From Nymphaea colorata (lineage: Eukaryota > Streptophyta > Magnoliopsida > Nymphaeales > Nymphaeaceae): 64,000 nt of DNA. Position 1 is the first letter of the stretch. Every line of letters begins with the position of its first letter. A model generated the notes under the pieces. The model did not search any database and had not been told where the DNA came from. It saw nothing but the letters and a program-made list of their open reading frames with translations. Both the position numbers and the translations under genes were made by a program. The DNA lies in NCBI RefSeq assembly GCF_008831285.2, contig NC_045139.1, positions 28,809,206 through 28,873,205 of the forward strand, written 5' to 3'. Below are positions 40,320 to 50,394 of this stretch, piece by piece.

Positions 40320-40740
40320 AAATGTTGACAAGCGCCTGCCAAAACATGCCGTTCTCTTCTTCAGTGTGTGGATGGTTTCTGTCTTCATGTGCAGATCTAG
40401 CATTGTCACAAGCCTCTTCTTATTATTTTCTCTAAAGTGGGTTGTCGTCAATTTCCAAAAAGATATACAATAAGATGTCTGTGGTTGTGAAAGCGTCTCC
40501 GCACATGTATGTATCCTGATCTCCTTGGATACTCTTACTTGATTCGCAAGCATGGGGGCTCCACCCTGGAAAGCAGACATTCATTGATTCATACTTGCTC
40601 GTGTAACCTCTGGACATAATGTTCTTTAATTACACATTGACAGTCCAAGTTTTTATAAACTAATAATATGTTTGAGGATAAGGATGCGATGTGGGTCTAC
40701 AGCAACGGGCTCGAGTGTAATATGAGCACTAAATTTTCGT
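40320..40740 (-). promoter_or_regulatory. Upstream region of BBI copy 1 with a second copy at 41140-41600
   Basis: Several blocks here recur in order, partly degraded, at 41140-41600: CACAAGCCTC followed by AAGTGGGTT, TAACCTCTGGACA against TAACATGTGGACA, and GACAGTCCAAGTTTTTA against GACAGTCAAAATTTTTA. The matching stretch upstream of BBI copy 2 near 49790-49870 shares the CACAGGCCTCTTCTTATC part. The block appears to be old BBI upstream DNA that was duplicated. Confidence 0.45.
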
Positions 40741-41139
40741 CCAATTACACACCAAAAACTGCACTTATTATGTTCTTCAAAATTTCAGTTGTATGGATCC
40801 GTCATGTTTAAAGAAGTTAAAAATTTCCAGATCAGTTTTCTCTTCAATGTTGTAACCTGTAAAGATTGATGGGTATTCACTTTTTTAGTTTATAATTGAC
40901 TATGCAAACATCCGAGCAGACTGACATATAGGAATCACATCTTATGCTCCGAAATTTGAGAAAAGAATTATGACTGTCGAAGTGTAATTGTACAGCTATA
41001 TAAACTTGGAGCAATTACGTAGAAAAAACAATTCGCTGGAATCACAGTGCACCAGGCCTGTCCCTGACCAACATGGGAAACTTTTGCTGAAAAAAAATTG
41101 CTTTGCTTGACAGCATTAATTTACAGCCTCAATATTGTT

Positions 41140-41600
41140 CCCAAGTACCTGCGGAGGTGTTCTGTCCTCTTGAGAGTGAGGATAGTGTCGGCCTTTCTTG
41201 CGCAGATATAGCCATATGGCCTATGATCACAAGCCTCCTTTTTCTCCAAGTGGGTTATTGTGAACTCTGAAAGGGGCGCCATAGACAAGCATGTGATGAC
41301 AACAGTCCCATGCCTTATGACTAAGTTCGGTGTTGGTGATCAGTAAAGACAGAAGACATATGCATGCCCTGCTCTGATTTCTTTTTCATACTCATGCTTG
41401 TGGACAGTGACCGCATGTTCTTTTCATACCAATTCCTGTAACATGTGGACAAAGCTTCTTTAATCATGCAACTATTAAAATACCTATTCTGTAACATGTG
41501 GACAAAAGCTTCTTGATATGCAACACGACAGTCAAAATTTTTACAAGAATGGTATATGCTTGAAGAATTAAGATATTAAGCGGCAACAAATTTTCATGGA
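41140..41600 (-). repeat. Degenerate duplicate of BBI upstream DNA, without a gene
   Basis: This matches 40320-40740 in block order (CACAAGCCTCC, AAGTGGGTT, TAACATGTGGACA, GACAGTC...TTTTTACAA) but no BBI exon lies on its left side. It also contains a short internal duplication (TGTAACATGTGGACAAA at about 41440 and again at about 41490). It is most simply a relic of a lost BBI gene copy. Confidence 0.4.
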
Positions 41601-42069
41601 ATAGCAGTTGAAGTAATAAAATTGTTATATTCTAGTTCTAATTCTCAGATATATGCTAAAAAACTTAAAGTATATCGTCTTTGAAACAGTTTTCTTTTGA
41701 ATACTAACTTAAACGACATTGTAATTAATGTGTACAAATCCGTACTCCAATTAATGGCAATTTTTTCTTTTAATTTTGTCTTGCTTCCCATGTGCACATG
41801 GGGTATCTCATTTTTGCCTAGGTACCTGTGTCGTTACGTGGATACAGCCACATGAGTATATGGTACGGATGCATTTTATAACATTTAAAATTATACTTAA
41901 AAAATATAATTTTTTCTTTAATTTTGATTTTTCTTTTTTTTATATATATATATATATTTTCCTTTTACTAGATTCTATATTTTCTTTTCGTTTTTCTTTA
42001 ATTTTGAGATTTTTTTGTTGATGACAAGACTATTAATTTTTTTTTTTTTCATTTTATCATTTTTAAAAA

Positions 42070-42165
42070 TCCAAAATTTACCTTACCCACATTTTTCAAG
42101 ATTGCCGAACCCATACTGCCGTACCCGAACTCGTACTATACCTACACCAATGTGACATAGCTTAC
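42070..42165. repeat. Partial hAT-like end near the BBI pseudogene
   Basis: CCGTACCCGAACTCGTACTATACC followed by ACACCAATGTGACATAG matches the right-end pattern seen at 3115-3200 and 31125-31210. A possible companion end lies near 41795-41840 (GGTACCTGTG, TACGTGG). Confidence 0.4.
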
Positions 42166-42841
42166 TTTTATTTTTCTTTCTTGACTACCCTTAGTCATAG
42201 ACGGTAGTCTTAGCCATTTTGTTTCGTTTGGGTTATTTTAATTCAATGGTATTTAAGCATTGGTTCTATCAACTAGTCCTTCCAAAACCTTATTGACCTG
42301 TTGCCTTCCATCTTTGGTTTTTCTAAAACTGAGCTTGATTTGTTATTGGCCTCCAATTATAGTTCCTTTGTTGATTTTCTCAACACATTCAAACACTTGT
42401 TTGTTGATTAAGAAATTAGTTCAATGCTAAACTTTGCATCTAATCATTCCAGTCTCCCCTATTTTGCTTAGAGTGGATATCATATTGAGCATAACATAGC
42501 TGGTTGGACAGACAGCATCTAGAAGGCACACCATGCCACCTATTCAATTCCCATAGATCCTATTTTTTTGGACCACAAAAGTAAAGTTGCGATACTCAAG
42601 CTGAAAGGTGAATGGGAGAGCTTCGAGCCTCACTCCAATGAGTGGGGTAACCTCCCATTCGCTGGAATGTCATATAGTGTAGATCAGTCAGTATTAGCAT
42701 GATCTATCTCTTCTGCATGGTGAACAATTAATTGTAGACTTGAGAGTGCACGTCGATTTATCTCTTTTGCCCGCACTCACACTCGGAAAGAAATTATACA
42801 AATTAAACATGCGAGCACACACAGAGCAGCCATATATGCAC

Positions 42842-42883
42842 CTTCATCATCAGGAGTGATCGAAAGGCGCGGCTCGTCCACTA
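42842..42883 (-). pseudogene. BBI pseudogene, 3' part of exon 1 (left of the insertion)
   Basis: The minus strand encodes the propeptide end (DEPRLSITPDDE) and keeps the donor site GAAG|GTGCAT, as in the intact copies. About 110 bp of BBI-like intron follows (42730-42841). Homology then stops and the inhibitor exon is missing. The 5' half of this exon lies 3.5 kb away at 46418-46486, across a transposon. Confidence 0.75.
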
Positions 42884-43019
42884 AAAGATCGTTTGATGAC
42901 CACAGGACACGCAGAACAGGACACGCGTGTCTTGTTTAGTAAATTTCATCAAACGGACATGGTGGACAGAACGAACGGTTGAGCGAAGGTATAAATAAAT
43001 TTTTTGTCCCAGACAGAAA

Positions 43020-43290
43020 TTCGTCTCCTGCCACCGAAGACCCTGAGCCCTCGACCTCTGCCCCCATCTCCTTCTCCCCGAGCCCTCGACCTCTGCCCCC
43101 ATCTCCTTCTCCTCCACCTCCCCTGCCTTTCTCCTCTTCTCCACCCCCGACCTTACTTTCTCCTCCATCTCCGCCCTCATCTACGCCCCCGAGCTGCCCT
43201 ATTCCTATTTCTCTCCTTCTTCTCTGCCGCCCGAGCTGCCCTAGCCGTCACCCTGTAGCCCCTTCTTGTCTCTCCATCTTCCTGTGAATT
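43020..43290 (+). other. C+T-rich, proline/serine-coding low-complexity stretch inside the transposon
   Basis: Reading frames on the plus strand are runs of Pro and Ser, with a near-exact internal repeat (CCGAGCCCTCGACCTCTGCC at about 43045 and 43077). It directly precedes the captured SAG101-like fragment and may be its leader or promoter-proximal DNA. I see no evidence that it is translated. Confidence 0.4.
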
Positions 43291-43301
43291 TTGAGGTAGC
43301 C

Positions 43302-43650
43302 ATGGAAGGTTACAAGTTCAGTGGGCTGTGGGGGCACAGCTAAGGCTAACCTGATTCTCTCCACATGCATCCTTCAAAGGGCGTGGACCTCCATCTCCGA
43401 GCTCCAACAATCGGGCAAACTCCCCTTCATCGTCAACGATCGTTTCCGCAGCTTCACAATCGTAGCTTTTAATGACTTGCAGAACCAGACGCAAGACCTC
43501 CACCTCCTCTCACCCATTCTTGCTCCCCTGCAGCCAACCCATCCCGACTTCGGTTTCCTCATCAGCAAGGACAATCCCTCCATCTCCCTCCACGCCTCCC
43601 CTCTCTCCACCTTCCTCCGCCTCCTCTGCACCACCGACCTCAAAGCCCAG
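43302..43650 (+). pseudogene. Captured gene fragment resembling the N-terminus of SAG101 (EDS1 family lipase-like)
   Basis: A likely original start (ATG at 43302, MEGYKFSGL) runs into a stop after a few codons. A shifted frame from about 43321 then stays open for about 110 codons and ends at a good splice donor (CAG|GTATGT at 43651). Features matching SAG101 proteins are ANLILSTCIL followed by a conserved W, a TIVAF strand, and FGFLISKDNPS near the end of the exon with a closing LKAQ. SAG101 pairs with EDS1 in TIR-type immune signalling. No further exon of such a gene is recognisable downstream, so this is an exon-1 fragment carried by the transposon. The assignment rests on pattern memory, not on a search. 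Confidence 0.5.
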
Positions 43651-43685
43651 GTATGTATGTCTTTACCTTCATTAATCCAAGTGAC

Positions 43686-44672
43686 TAGCTGAGAATTCAC
43701 TGCTTTAATTTCTTTCTTATCAACGATTATGTAGCTACCCACCTTCTGCCCTTTGTTCTGCATATATAGAACTGAAGATTTTCCCGGACTTCATGATAGC
43801 TGCGGATTCGTTTGAGCTTTAATGATCAGTTCACTAATAAACTCTTTTATCAGCTGAAATAAAGAACCCTGACTCTTACAAATTGTGAAGTGGAATTCAT
43901 TAAGAGTAGGGCATGATTCTCATTCACCGAGGGGGAGATCTCAATTCCCATGCCTTGGATATCAACTCTTACATTGCATTCGTTTCTCTTCTAAAAAATT
44001 GTTATTAATATCAATTTACTATAAGTTCCAGGCATGATCTAATATATCGTTTGCTGTATAGTTCCCCGTGTTCTTCCTTACCCATTTCCTGCATGTTATT
44101 TCTGATTCTAGTACTGCTTCCTGTTTCTAATTGTAGTCCGCAGCAACTATGGGGAGAACCACTGTAGTCCTTCCACCATTTTTCTTCTGCAACTGTTCTC
44201 TTCAAGTAGTCTTCTTGAACAAAGAATTCTGTTACAATGTAAAAAATTAGGTAATTTTCCTTTTATTAAATTCATTCAGATTCTCTGCTTTGTGCGTCAG
44301 TGAGTAGTAGTGCTTCTTATGCGTTCTGCACGTCCGCATTTGAGTCAGACCACACCGACAATTTACCAGAGGGTTGAATGATATCTAAGTTAAGGGACAG
44401 CAAGTATCACCAACAGGAACAACTAAATAGCACCTGCCTGTAGATACAAGAAGACCCCCCGAAGTACACAACTCATTGGCAGCAGAAACATGCCGGTAAA
44501 GTGGTTTGCAACTTATTTTTCTGCTTCTTAGCAGAACTCAGAGAAGCAAAAAAACTCGTCTTAAAGGATGGTAAACAAGAACGGAAGCAGAGTCTGGGAA
44601 AAAGCAGATAAGCTGACGATATTATCCTAATACAAGCTTGACAAAGAAATTAAAGCAGTGAATTCTCAGCTA
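43686..44672. repeat. Perfect 30-bp inverted repeat pair about 1 kb apart
   Basis: The 30 bases at 43686-43715 (starting TAGCTGAGAATTCACTGC) recur exactly inverted at 44643-44672. The enclosed 930 bp have no coding potential I recognise. This may be a nested inverted-repeat element inside the Harbinger-like element; no clear target duplication is visible. Confidence 0.6.
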
Positions 44673-44734
44673 CATAATATTTTAACTGACAAATGGAATT
44701 CTATTGAAAATAAAACAGCCTTCATGGAACTATC

Positions 44735-45930
44735 AGGTTAAACCTCTTTGTCCTTATGTACTGCAGAAGAAACTTGCAGGATTTATAAGTGAAACACTGA
44801 AACAGGTCTGTAGTTGTATTTGTAGAAAATATGAGGACAACAAATGTTATTTTGAAGAAAATCAAATGTTTTTAAGTAGATTGATTAAAGATCCAATGGT
44901 TTTTGTAGTTGTTTTTCTGAAAAACGAAATCTGAAACACATCATTTGCGTAGCAATCTGTGGAAACTGGGGAATGAATTGCAACTTTCTGGAATGAGTTG
45001 AAATCTAATTGGATCTGAACCCGTCTACCCATGCACATAAACATCATTCAGTTGTTTATCCTATTTTATTATTTTCAAAAGCTTCCACTAGTCAAAGTTT
45101 AAGCTTATGCAGTCTTAATTTATGCTTTGATGAAAGAATGTAAGGGTCTATCATAAATATGAATGTATATTTGAAAGTTGCTTCTCAGAACAGATGAGAC
45201 ATAAAACTTGTAAAATGCTTCATTAGATCGTCTAAAGTTTGGTTGTTTGAAAGATTTTACCATGTCTATATTCTCTACATGGACAGGCTTTTCTTCTGAC
45301 TTACGGCAGTATGCTTCTTTTGACTGGCAAAGAAATTTGGGGTTAATGAGTCTAGAATTATGTTTCCAAAGTTGTAGCAGAGGAAGTTTAAAGGACAGTT
45401 TGGCCATGGTTGGGGAAAAGAGAACGTTAGGTTAACAACATCTAATTGCAAAGCATGGCCTTGAAATTTTAAGTGGCCTTTTACTTTTAACCAGTCTTCA
45501 CCAGGAACACGTCTCAGTGTGTATTATACATTCTCCCAAGCACATGGCTAATGGATTCAACTTCATTTTCAAACTGAAGGAGAAAGTTCAAAACCCATGC
45601 TGCCCCATGCTGCCTCTCTTGGAAAATCTTGTTGATGCCTGCCAAAAGTAAACTTCTTGTTGATAGAAAGCAAGATTGTTATCTTGCTACTAACATCACA
45701 AGGAGCTGACAAAAAATGTCTTTACAAGCAGATTTCAAAAGGAGGGAAGCAGAAGTTGGGAACAGACGCCTGACCTACAACACAACACCGACATTATGTC
45801 ATGAACGGCAGCTGTTCCATTCTCCAACTTTATTTCTAAAGAACCAAATTGGTATTGCATTATGTTAAACCTCTTTGTCCTTATGTACTGCACAAGAAAC
45901 TTACGGGATTTAGAAGTGAAACACTTGTAT
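44735..45930 (+). repeat. Direct repeat inside the transposon (about 65 bp, two copies)
   Basis: The segment near 44735-44800 (GGTTAAACCTCTTTGTCC...) recurs at about 45863-45930 with a few changes (TGTACTGCAGAAGAAACTTGC against TGTACTGCACAAGAAACTTAC). The intervening DNA is A+T-rich and I see no gene in it. Confidence 0.5.
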
Positions 45931-46417
45931 TTGTACTTTGCTTTTACAGTCGATGTAATAATCCTTGCTTCATCTATCAGATACTTTTGTAATTGTTTGA
46001 TACTTGTTAATACTTGTTAACATTGATAGAGAAAATTGTGAAATGTCCGTTTTTGTACTATGGCATTCAAGAATGATTCATTTTATGTTCAATTGAAAGC
46101 ATTCAAAATATTATCTGGAAATAAATACAGGAGATATTGAAATTGAAGGTTTTGTGTAGTACAAACGTCAGACAAAATTAAACATCGGACATAACGAATA
46201 GATCGGACAAGAAAAAAACAAACGTCAAACAGGACGGACAGAACAGACAGAACAGACACACACGAAACAAACACCGGACAAGAAGAACATAAAGTTCTGT
46301 TCCTAAAATCATCAAACGGTGGACAAGGAACACCATTGTCCATGAGGACAGGACAGTGGTGTAATAGATAGGACGTCCTGTCTGTCCTGTCTCAGTGGAC
46401 AGCAATCAAACGACCTC

Positions 46418-46486
46418 TAAGGCTGAAGACCGAGACAACAAGAAAGTGGCCATTAAGGCAACCATAATAGTACTCATTCCCCTTAT
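46418..46486 (-). pseudogene. BBI pseudogene, 5' part of exon 1 (right of the insertion)
   Basis: This aligns to the signal-peptide exon of BBI copy 2 (49430-49547). The start codon is ATA instead of ATG, and one base is missing in the stretch matching the hydrophobic core, so the frame is lost. A few bases between the two halves of the exon are also missing relative to the intact copies. The TATA region upstream is preserved. With the inhibitor exon absent on the other side, this locus cannot make a BBI. Confidence 0.78.
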
Positions 46487-46543
46487 CTTGGCCTAACACA
46501 CTGTTCACACTTACTTCCCTGACGCATACATATGAAGGAAGGG

Positions 46544-46553
46544 TTATTTATAG
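46544..46553 (-). promoter_or_regulatory. TATA box of the BBI pseudogene
   Basis: The minus strand reads CTATAAATAA in the same context as the intact genes (GACTCAGGAGTTGTG further upstream). The upstream region 46500-46720 is close to that of BBI copy 2, so the promoter outlived the gene. Confidence 0.5.
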
Positions 46554-47113
46554 ACTCAGGACTCAGGAGTTGTGCCTTCTCACATGCATGCTTACTTACA
46601 AGCACAAGCCCATCCAAGTTGCTTTCGGTCATTTACTGGAAGGCTGCAGCATTGAGAACGTGTTAGATAAAAGAACTTTTACTTTTTCACATTTTTAGTT
46701 TTTGCTCGATAGGCTAGAGACGTTGACAATAAGGCATGCTGTCATCTGCTTCAATTTGAAGCTAGACTGTCATCTGCTTCAATTTAATGACTCATCTAGT
46801 CAGACCCATCGTCGGTATAGTACATAAGATATACAAGCTTATTTTTTCTACGTAAAAGTTTTTGGTCACTTTTTCGAAAAGTTAATTTTACACATGACAA
46901 AACATGAATAATCAGTCAGGTTGACTAAATAACTTATAATCATTCTACATAGTTTCAATATTTACTGAGTTCAGATATAAATGAATTGGTTAAACTGGTC
47001 TTACTTTGTGACTGGTTTTTCCAACCCCTATTTTTTTTTCCTCACTCACTAGCTCACTTTCTTCTCTTTTCATTTTCATTTCATGTTTCACAAGCATCAT
47101 GGTGTGTGTGTGT

Positions 47114-47157
47114 GTCTGTATATTAGTTGAATAATGTCTGTATATTAGTTGAATAAT
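47114..47157 (+). repeat. 22-bp tandem duplication
   Basis: GTCTGTATATTAGTTGAATA plus AT is present twice head to tail, just after a (GT)n tract and just before the shared open frame. Confidence 0.9.
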
Positions 47158-47362
47158 GACTTTGATTATCCAGAACCACTCAGCTGAGGGCCAACTGGTC
47201 CATCACAATGAACGGTTAAGAAAAAAAAATAATGATGCCGCAGATGACGCGGATGTTCGATGCTCTCTGCAGGTTGGAGACAAGGAGGCGAAGGGTAGCG
47301 TGAAGCTGGTGCGTGATAATCACATTCACGAGGACATCAACGCGAATGTGTCAATGGAATAA
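47156..47362 (+). other. Short open frame whose last 39 codons are shared by both duplicated units
   Basis: The frame runs 68 codons and ends GDKEAKGSVKLVRDN...ANVSME. In unit B the same frame (from the DAD/DIR codons at the copia junction to a stop near 61602) is also open and ends ANVSIE. About eight amino-acid changes and only one clear silent change separate them, so there is no sign of strong protein constraint. I do not recognise the family. It may be the tail of an old gene. Confidence 0.3.
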
Positions 47363-49450
47363 GTTAAAAGAAGACAGAGCAATGGTTCCTTCTAATTCGT
47401 CCTTTCTTTCTCGTGCCTTTCAATTTGTACCCACATGAAACTCAATCGACAAAGAGCCTGAATAATCCATTCCTGCGCATTGAATATCTGGCTTCATTGT
47501 TTTTCCCTCGGAAGCCTAATGTCCACACGCCCAAAGCATCAAGTCTGATCTCTTATTAGGGATAAGGATCGGCCGGCCTACCGTCATGGCCGCAATATCT
47601 TGTCCGCATTCCTGTGGTAAGCAATTATTTTGGAGGAGAGCAGGGTAGGCGGAGACTCATGGCTAGCTGATTTATAGTGTGCTTGACACTTTCTGGGCTG
47701 CCTAGCTGTAAGATATCATGTCTGACAGTGTATGTACAATGAAATATCTTGAGAGACAAAGTGCCGGGAGAGGAAAGTTAGATGCCAGCCTATATTGCAT
47801 CACACATGCACCGCTCAGCGCACACAATACACAGTACACCAAAAAAAAAAAGAGACATTTTTGAAATTATTGAAAAAGAATGTCCTTTTGAATCTTTTCA
47901 CTCTTTTCAATTTTCTTTTTTATTTTTATAAAAAGTTTTTTTTATCTGTTAAATGAAAGTATTCTCATGATGACCACACACAGGCGTACGAAAATTGCAT
48001 GCATATAATTACCAGCTTCGGAATAAGGATAGGAAACACCATTCAGCTTGGTCACACAGGTAAGTATCTAGAGCTTGGTATTCACTGCCTCTCAAAATGT
48101 TTTATTTTTCTTTAAAAAGTACTTTCAACTTTAGCCTGAAATTCACAGAACGCATCTGATTTTGTAAGCTATCATATACATCCAAGTATACCGAGAGAAC
48201 ACGTGCACAAAAATAATATAATAACAGTTATCAATCAAAGCTAATAGCACGCACATGGCCACAAATCAGAATAAATTAAATCCAATGGATGAGAAAAGTT
48301 CGCTTGTGAAGTGTAAAAAAAAACCGGTTTTTGGTTTTTACCCTGCTGACAGGCCACGCACACACTCTATTCACACGCAAGTCTACGAGAAAAAGGTAAA
48401 TCAAATCGTCTAGTTATCTGCTTGATGACCAAACTGCTGATGCACTGCTCGACCGGTACATGGACTTCCTTGTCAGTGTGGCCTATTATTCACGGAAAGA
48501 ATTGCTTCTTGATCTTGGGGTGTGAAAGGTAGAAAGATCTTGGGGAGCAACAATACTAATTAGAGGACCACATCTGAAAATGATGATTTACTAGCTGAAG
48601 TATTCTAGCATCATCATATAAAAATGGGTGAATCTTGAATTAGTTTCCAGATGGATGATTTTTGTCCGTCGTTCACAACTCAAAATCCTCTGCTTATGGC
48701 ATCCATATATAACAAAATTCGATCCTCCATTTACCAAGTCAACAAGGAAGATAGAGCCGTAATGTGCCTTCTTTAGTTCAGAAATTTGTTCTGCTAAGGG
48801 ATTCAAGTGCAGGGATGAATCGGAAACAACAAAGGCAACCATGCATAGAAACCAAGGTCCAGTCTTATTTGAATATATATCAAACTGACGGTGCACAGCT
48901 AAGTGCTGAACATAGTAGCGTCAGTCGAAGATTAGGGAGTACTATAGGTCCTTGGTTTTGATCCACGTAGTCTTGGCTTCAGAATTTCTTTTCGGAGCAG
49001 GGCTTTGGGCAGAAGGGCAAGACATCTGTGCATTGGCACTGCGGAGGAATGGACTTGGTGCATATGCAGCCTCTGCACCCCGGATAACAGTGGTCCTTAA
49101 CATCTAGGCAATGGCATTGTGGAGGAATCGACTTGGTGCAAGGACAAAGCGAGTCGCAGCATGGCTTCCAACGAGCATCTAAAACTGCACAACAGGAGAA
49201 AGAACAACACAACGGACTCAGAAATGCAAGAACAAATGGAACTTAGTTGAGTAATCATGACGAAAACCAACTCTCTTGTCACAGGAAAAGACAAAAGTTT
49301 CTTTCCAAAAAACCGCATGGTAAACGATTAATTGTAGACTCGAGAGTGGACGTCGATTTATCTCTGCACTCAAGTCGCTCAGAAATTATACAAATTAAAC
49401 ATGCGAGCACACGGAGAGCAGCCGTGCACCTTCATCCTCAGCGATGATTG
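47230..49450. repeat. Duplicated segment, unit A (contains BBI copy 2)
   Basis: This aligns along its length to 56170-56198 plus 61492-64000: the GATGCCGC...CGCGGAT start, the open segment ending VSME, the GGATCGGCCGGCCTACCGTC block (47566 and 61836), the AGCTGTAAGATATCATGTCTG block, and the BBI 3' flank and gene. Unit B differs by the copia insertion (56199-61491), a 24-bp duplication at 61591, an insertion near 62127-62460, and loss of part of the 48190-48480 stretch. Confidence 0.8.
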
Positions 49451-49547
49451 AAAGGAGCGGCTTGTCCACTGCTGCATCAAGCCTGAGGACCGAGACAGCA
49501 AGAAGGATAGCCATGAAGGCAACCAGAACAGTACTCACTCCCCTCAT
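48979..49547 (-). CDS. Bowman-Birk type serine protease inhibitor, copy 2
   Basis: There are two exons: 49430-49547 (signal peptide, 39 codons plus one base) and 48979-49184 (inhibitor). A 245-bp phase-1 intron separates them (donor GAAG|GTGCAC, acceptor TGTGCAG|TTTT), giving 107 residues. The 14-cysteine framework is complete. Both inhibitory loops are identical, CTKSIPPQC with P1 Lys, predicting a symmetric trypsin/trypsin inhibitor. The secretory signal ends around LRLDA. An in-frame stop just upstream of the ATG fixes the start. Second-head sequence and flanks are almost identical to copy 3 at the right edge, because both lie in a duplicated segment. Expression in defence or wounding is typical of the family but cannot be read from the sequence. 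Confidence 0.92.
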
Positions 49548-49604
49548 CTTGGCCTAATACAGTGCTCACACTTACTTCCCTGACGCATCCACGTGAAGGT
49601 GGGG

Positions 49605-49614
49605 CTATTTATAG
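49605..49614 (-). promoter_or_regulatory. TATA box of BBI copy 2
   Basis: The minus strand reads CTATAAATAG about 58 bp before the ATG at 49547, at the same spacing as in copy 1. The surrounding promoter is shared with the pseudogene promoter at 46500-46720. Confidence 0.65.
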
Positions 49615-50098
49615 ACTGAGGACTCAGGAGTTGTGCCTTCTCACATGCATGCTTGCAAGCACCATCCCATCCAACTTGTTTCGGTAATTGACTGGAAGGC
49701 TGTACCATTGAGAACGTGTTGGATAAAAGAACTTGTACGCTTTCACATTTTGTATCTTTGCTCGACCGCTAAGGCAAGATGTCCTCTTCTTCAATTGGAG
49801 GATATTCTCTGCCATTGCAAATCCAATTATGTGGCCTACAAGCACAGGCCTCTTCTTATCGATTTTTCCTCTCCTGTATAGGTAAGTCTTAAACTACATC
49901 CACAAACGACGCTTTAAAGCCTTGAGTGGGTTTTCTCAGAGCCTCTGACGTTTAAGTTTCCCCTCAACGCACAATGAACATGTTGTTTGCTGCTTCTCCG
50001 TCATATGAGAGAGAGGAAAAAAAGAAGAGGAGGGTTTGTTACTCGCCTGCCAATGGTTTTTAGAATATGCATTCTACCTAAATATGAATGATGACTCA

Positions 50099-50382
50099 TG
50101 TGAATTAATGTTCTTAGGAGGGATGACACGTTGGAGAGGAACAAGAAAGGAATTTTATCAATGGAACGAGGTTATTTCTTTATTGAAAATCAAGACCATA
50201 TATACAATAGCTTCACAACGGTAACGAGCTAGCTCTCCTTCATTCACGTAACAAAGTTTTCTAAAATACATTTGATATCTGAGGCAAGTTGAGGTGGAGA
50301 GCCTTGACATGAACGTTGAGATGGACGTTGAGATGAGGTGAACGTTGTAAAGTGTGAACGTTGTAAAGCTTTTCTTTTAACA
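50099..50382 (-). repeat. 3' LTR of the older copia element
   Basis: Plus-strand ends are TGTGAATTAATG and TTTTAACA. It contains a repeated GAACGTTGTAAAG motif near one end. It pairs with 54830-55112. Confidence 0.93.
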
Positions 50383-50394
50383 CTCCCCCTTCAA
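50383..50394 (-). other. Polypurine tract, older copia element
   Basis: The minus strand reads GAAGGGGGAG immediately before the 3' LTR, the plus-strand priming site of the element. Confidence 0.75.

Larger units (their letters stand above)
42884..46416. mobile_element. Non-autonomous PIF/Harbinger-like DNA transposon inserted in BBI exon 1
   Basis: The left end (AGATCGTTTGATGAC from 42886) and the inverted right end (AGGTCGTTTGATTGC from 46416) are imperfect terminal inverted repeats. Both flanks carry CTA, a 3-bp target duplication as expected for PIF/Harbinger. Both subterminal regions are rich in short GGACA/GGACAGAAC motifs. No transposase reading frame is visible, so movement would need enzyme in trans. 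The 3.5-kb body carries a proline-rich C+T-rich stretch, a captured coding fragment resembling SAG101, and a nested pair of 30-bp inverted repeats. Superfamily is inferred from ends and target size. Confidence 0.6.

Noticed and set aside
42979-43287. Pro/Ser-rich frames of 84-102 codons
   Set aside because: Low-complexity CCT/CTC DNA in a transposon; two frames overlap equally well and neither has a recognisable domain.
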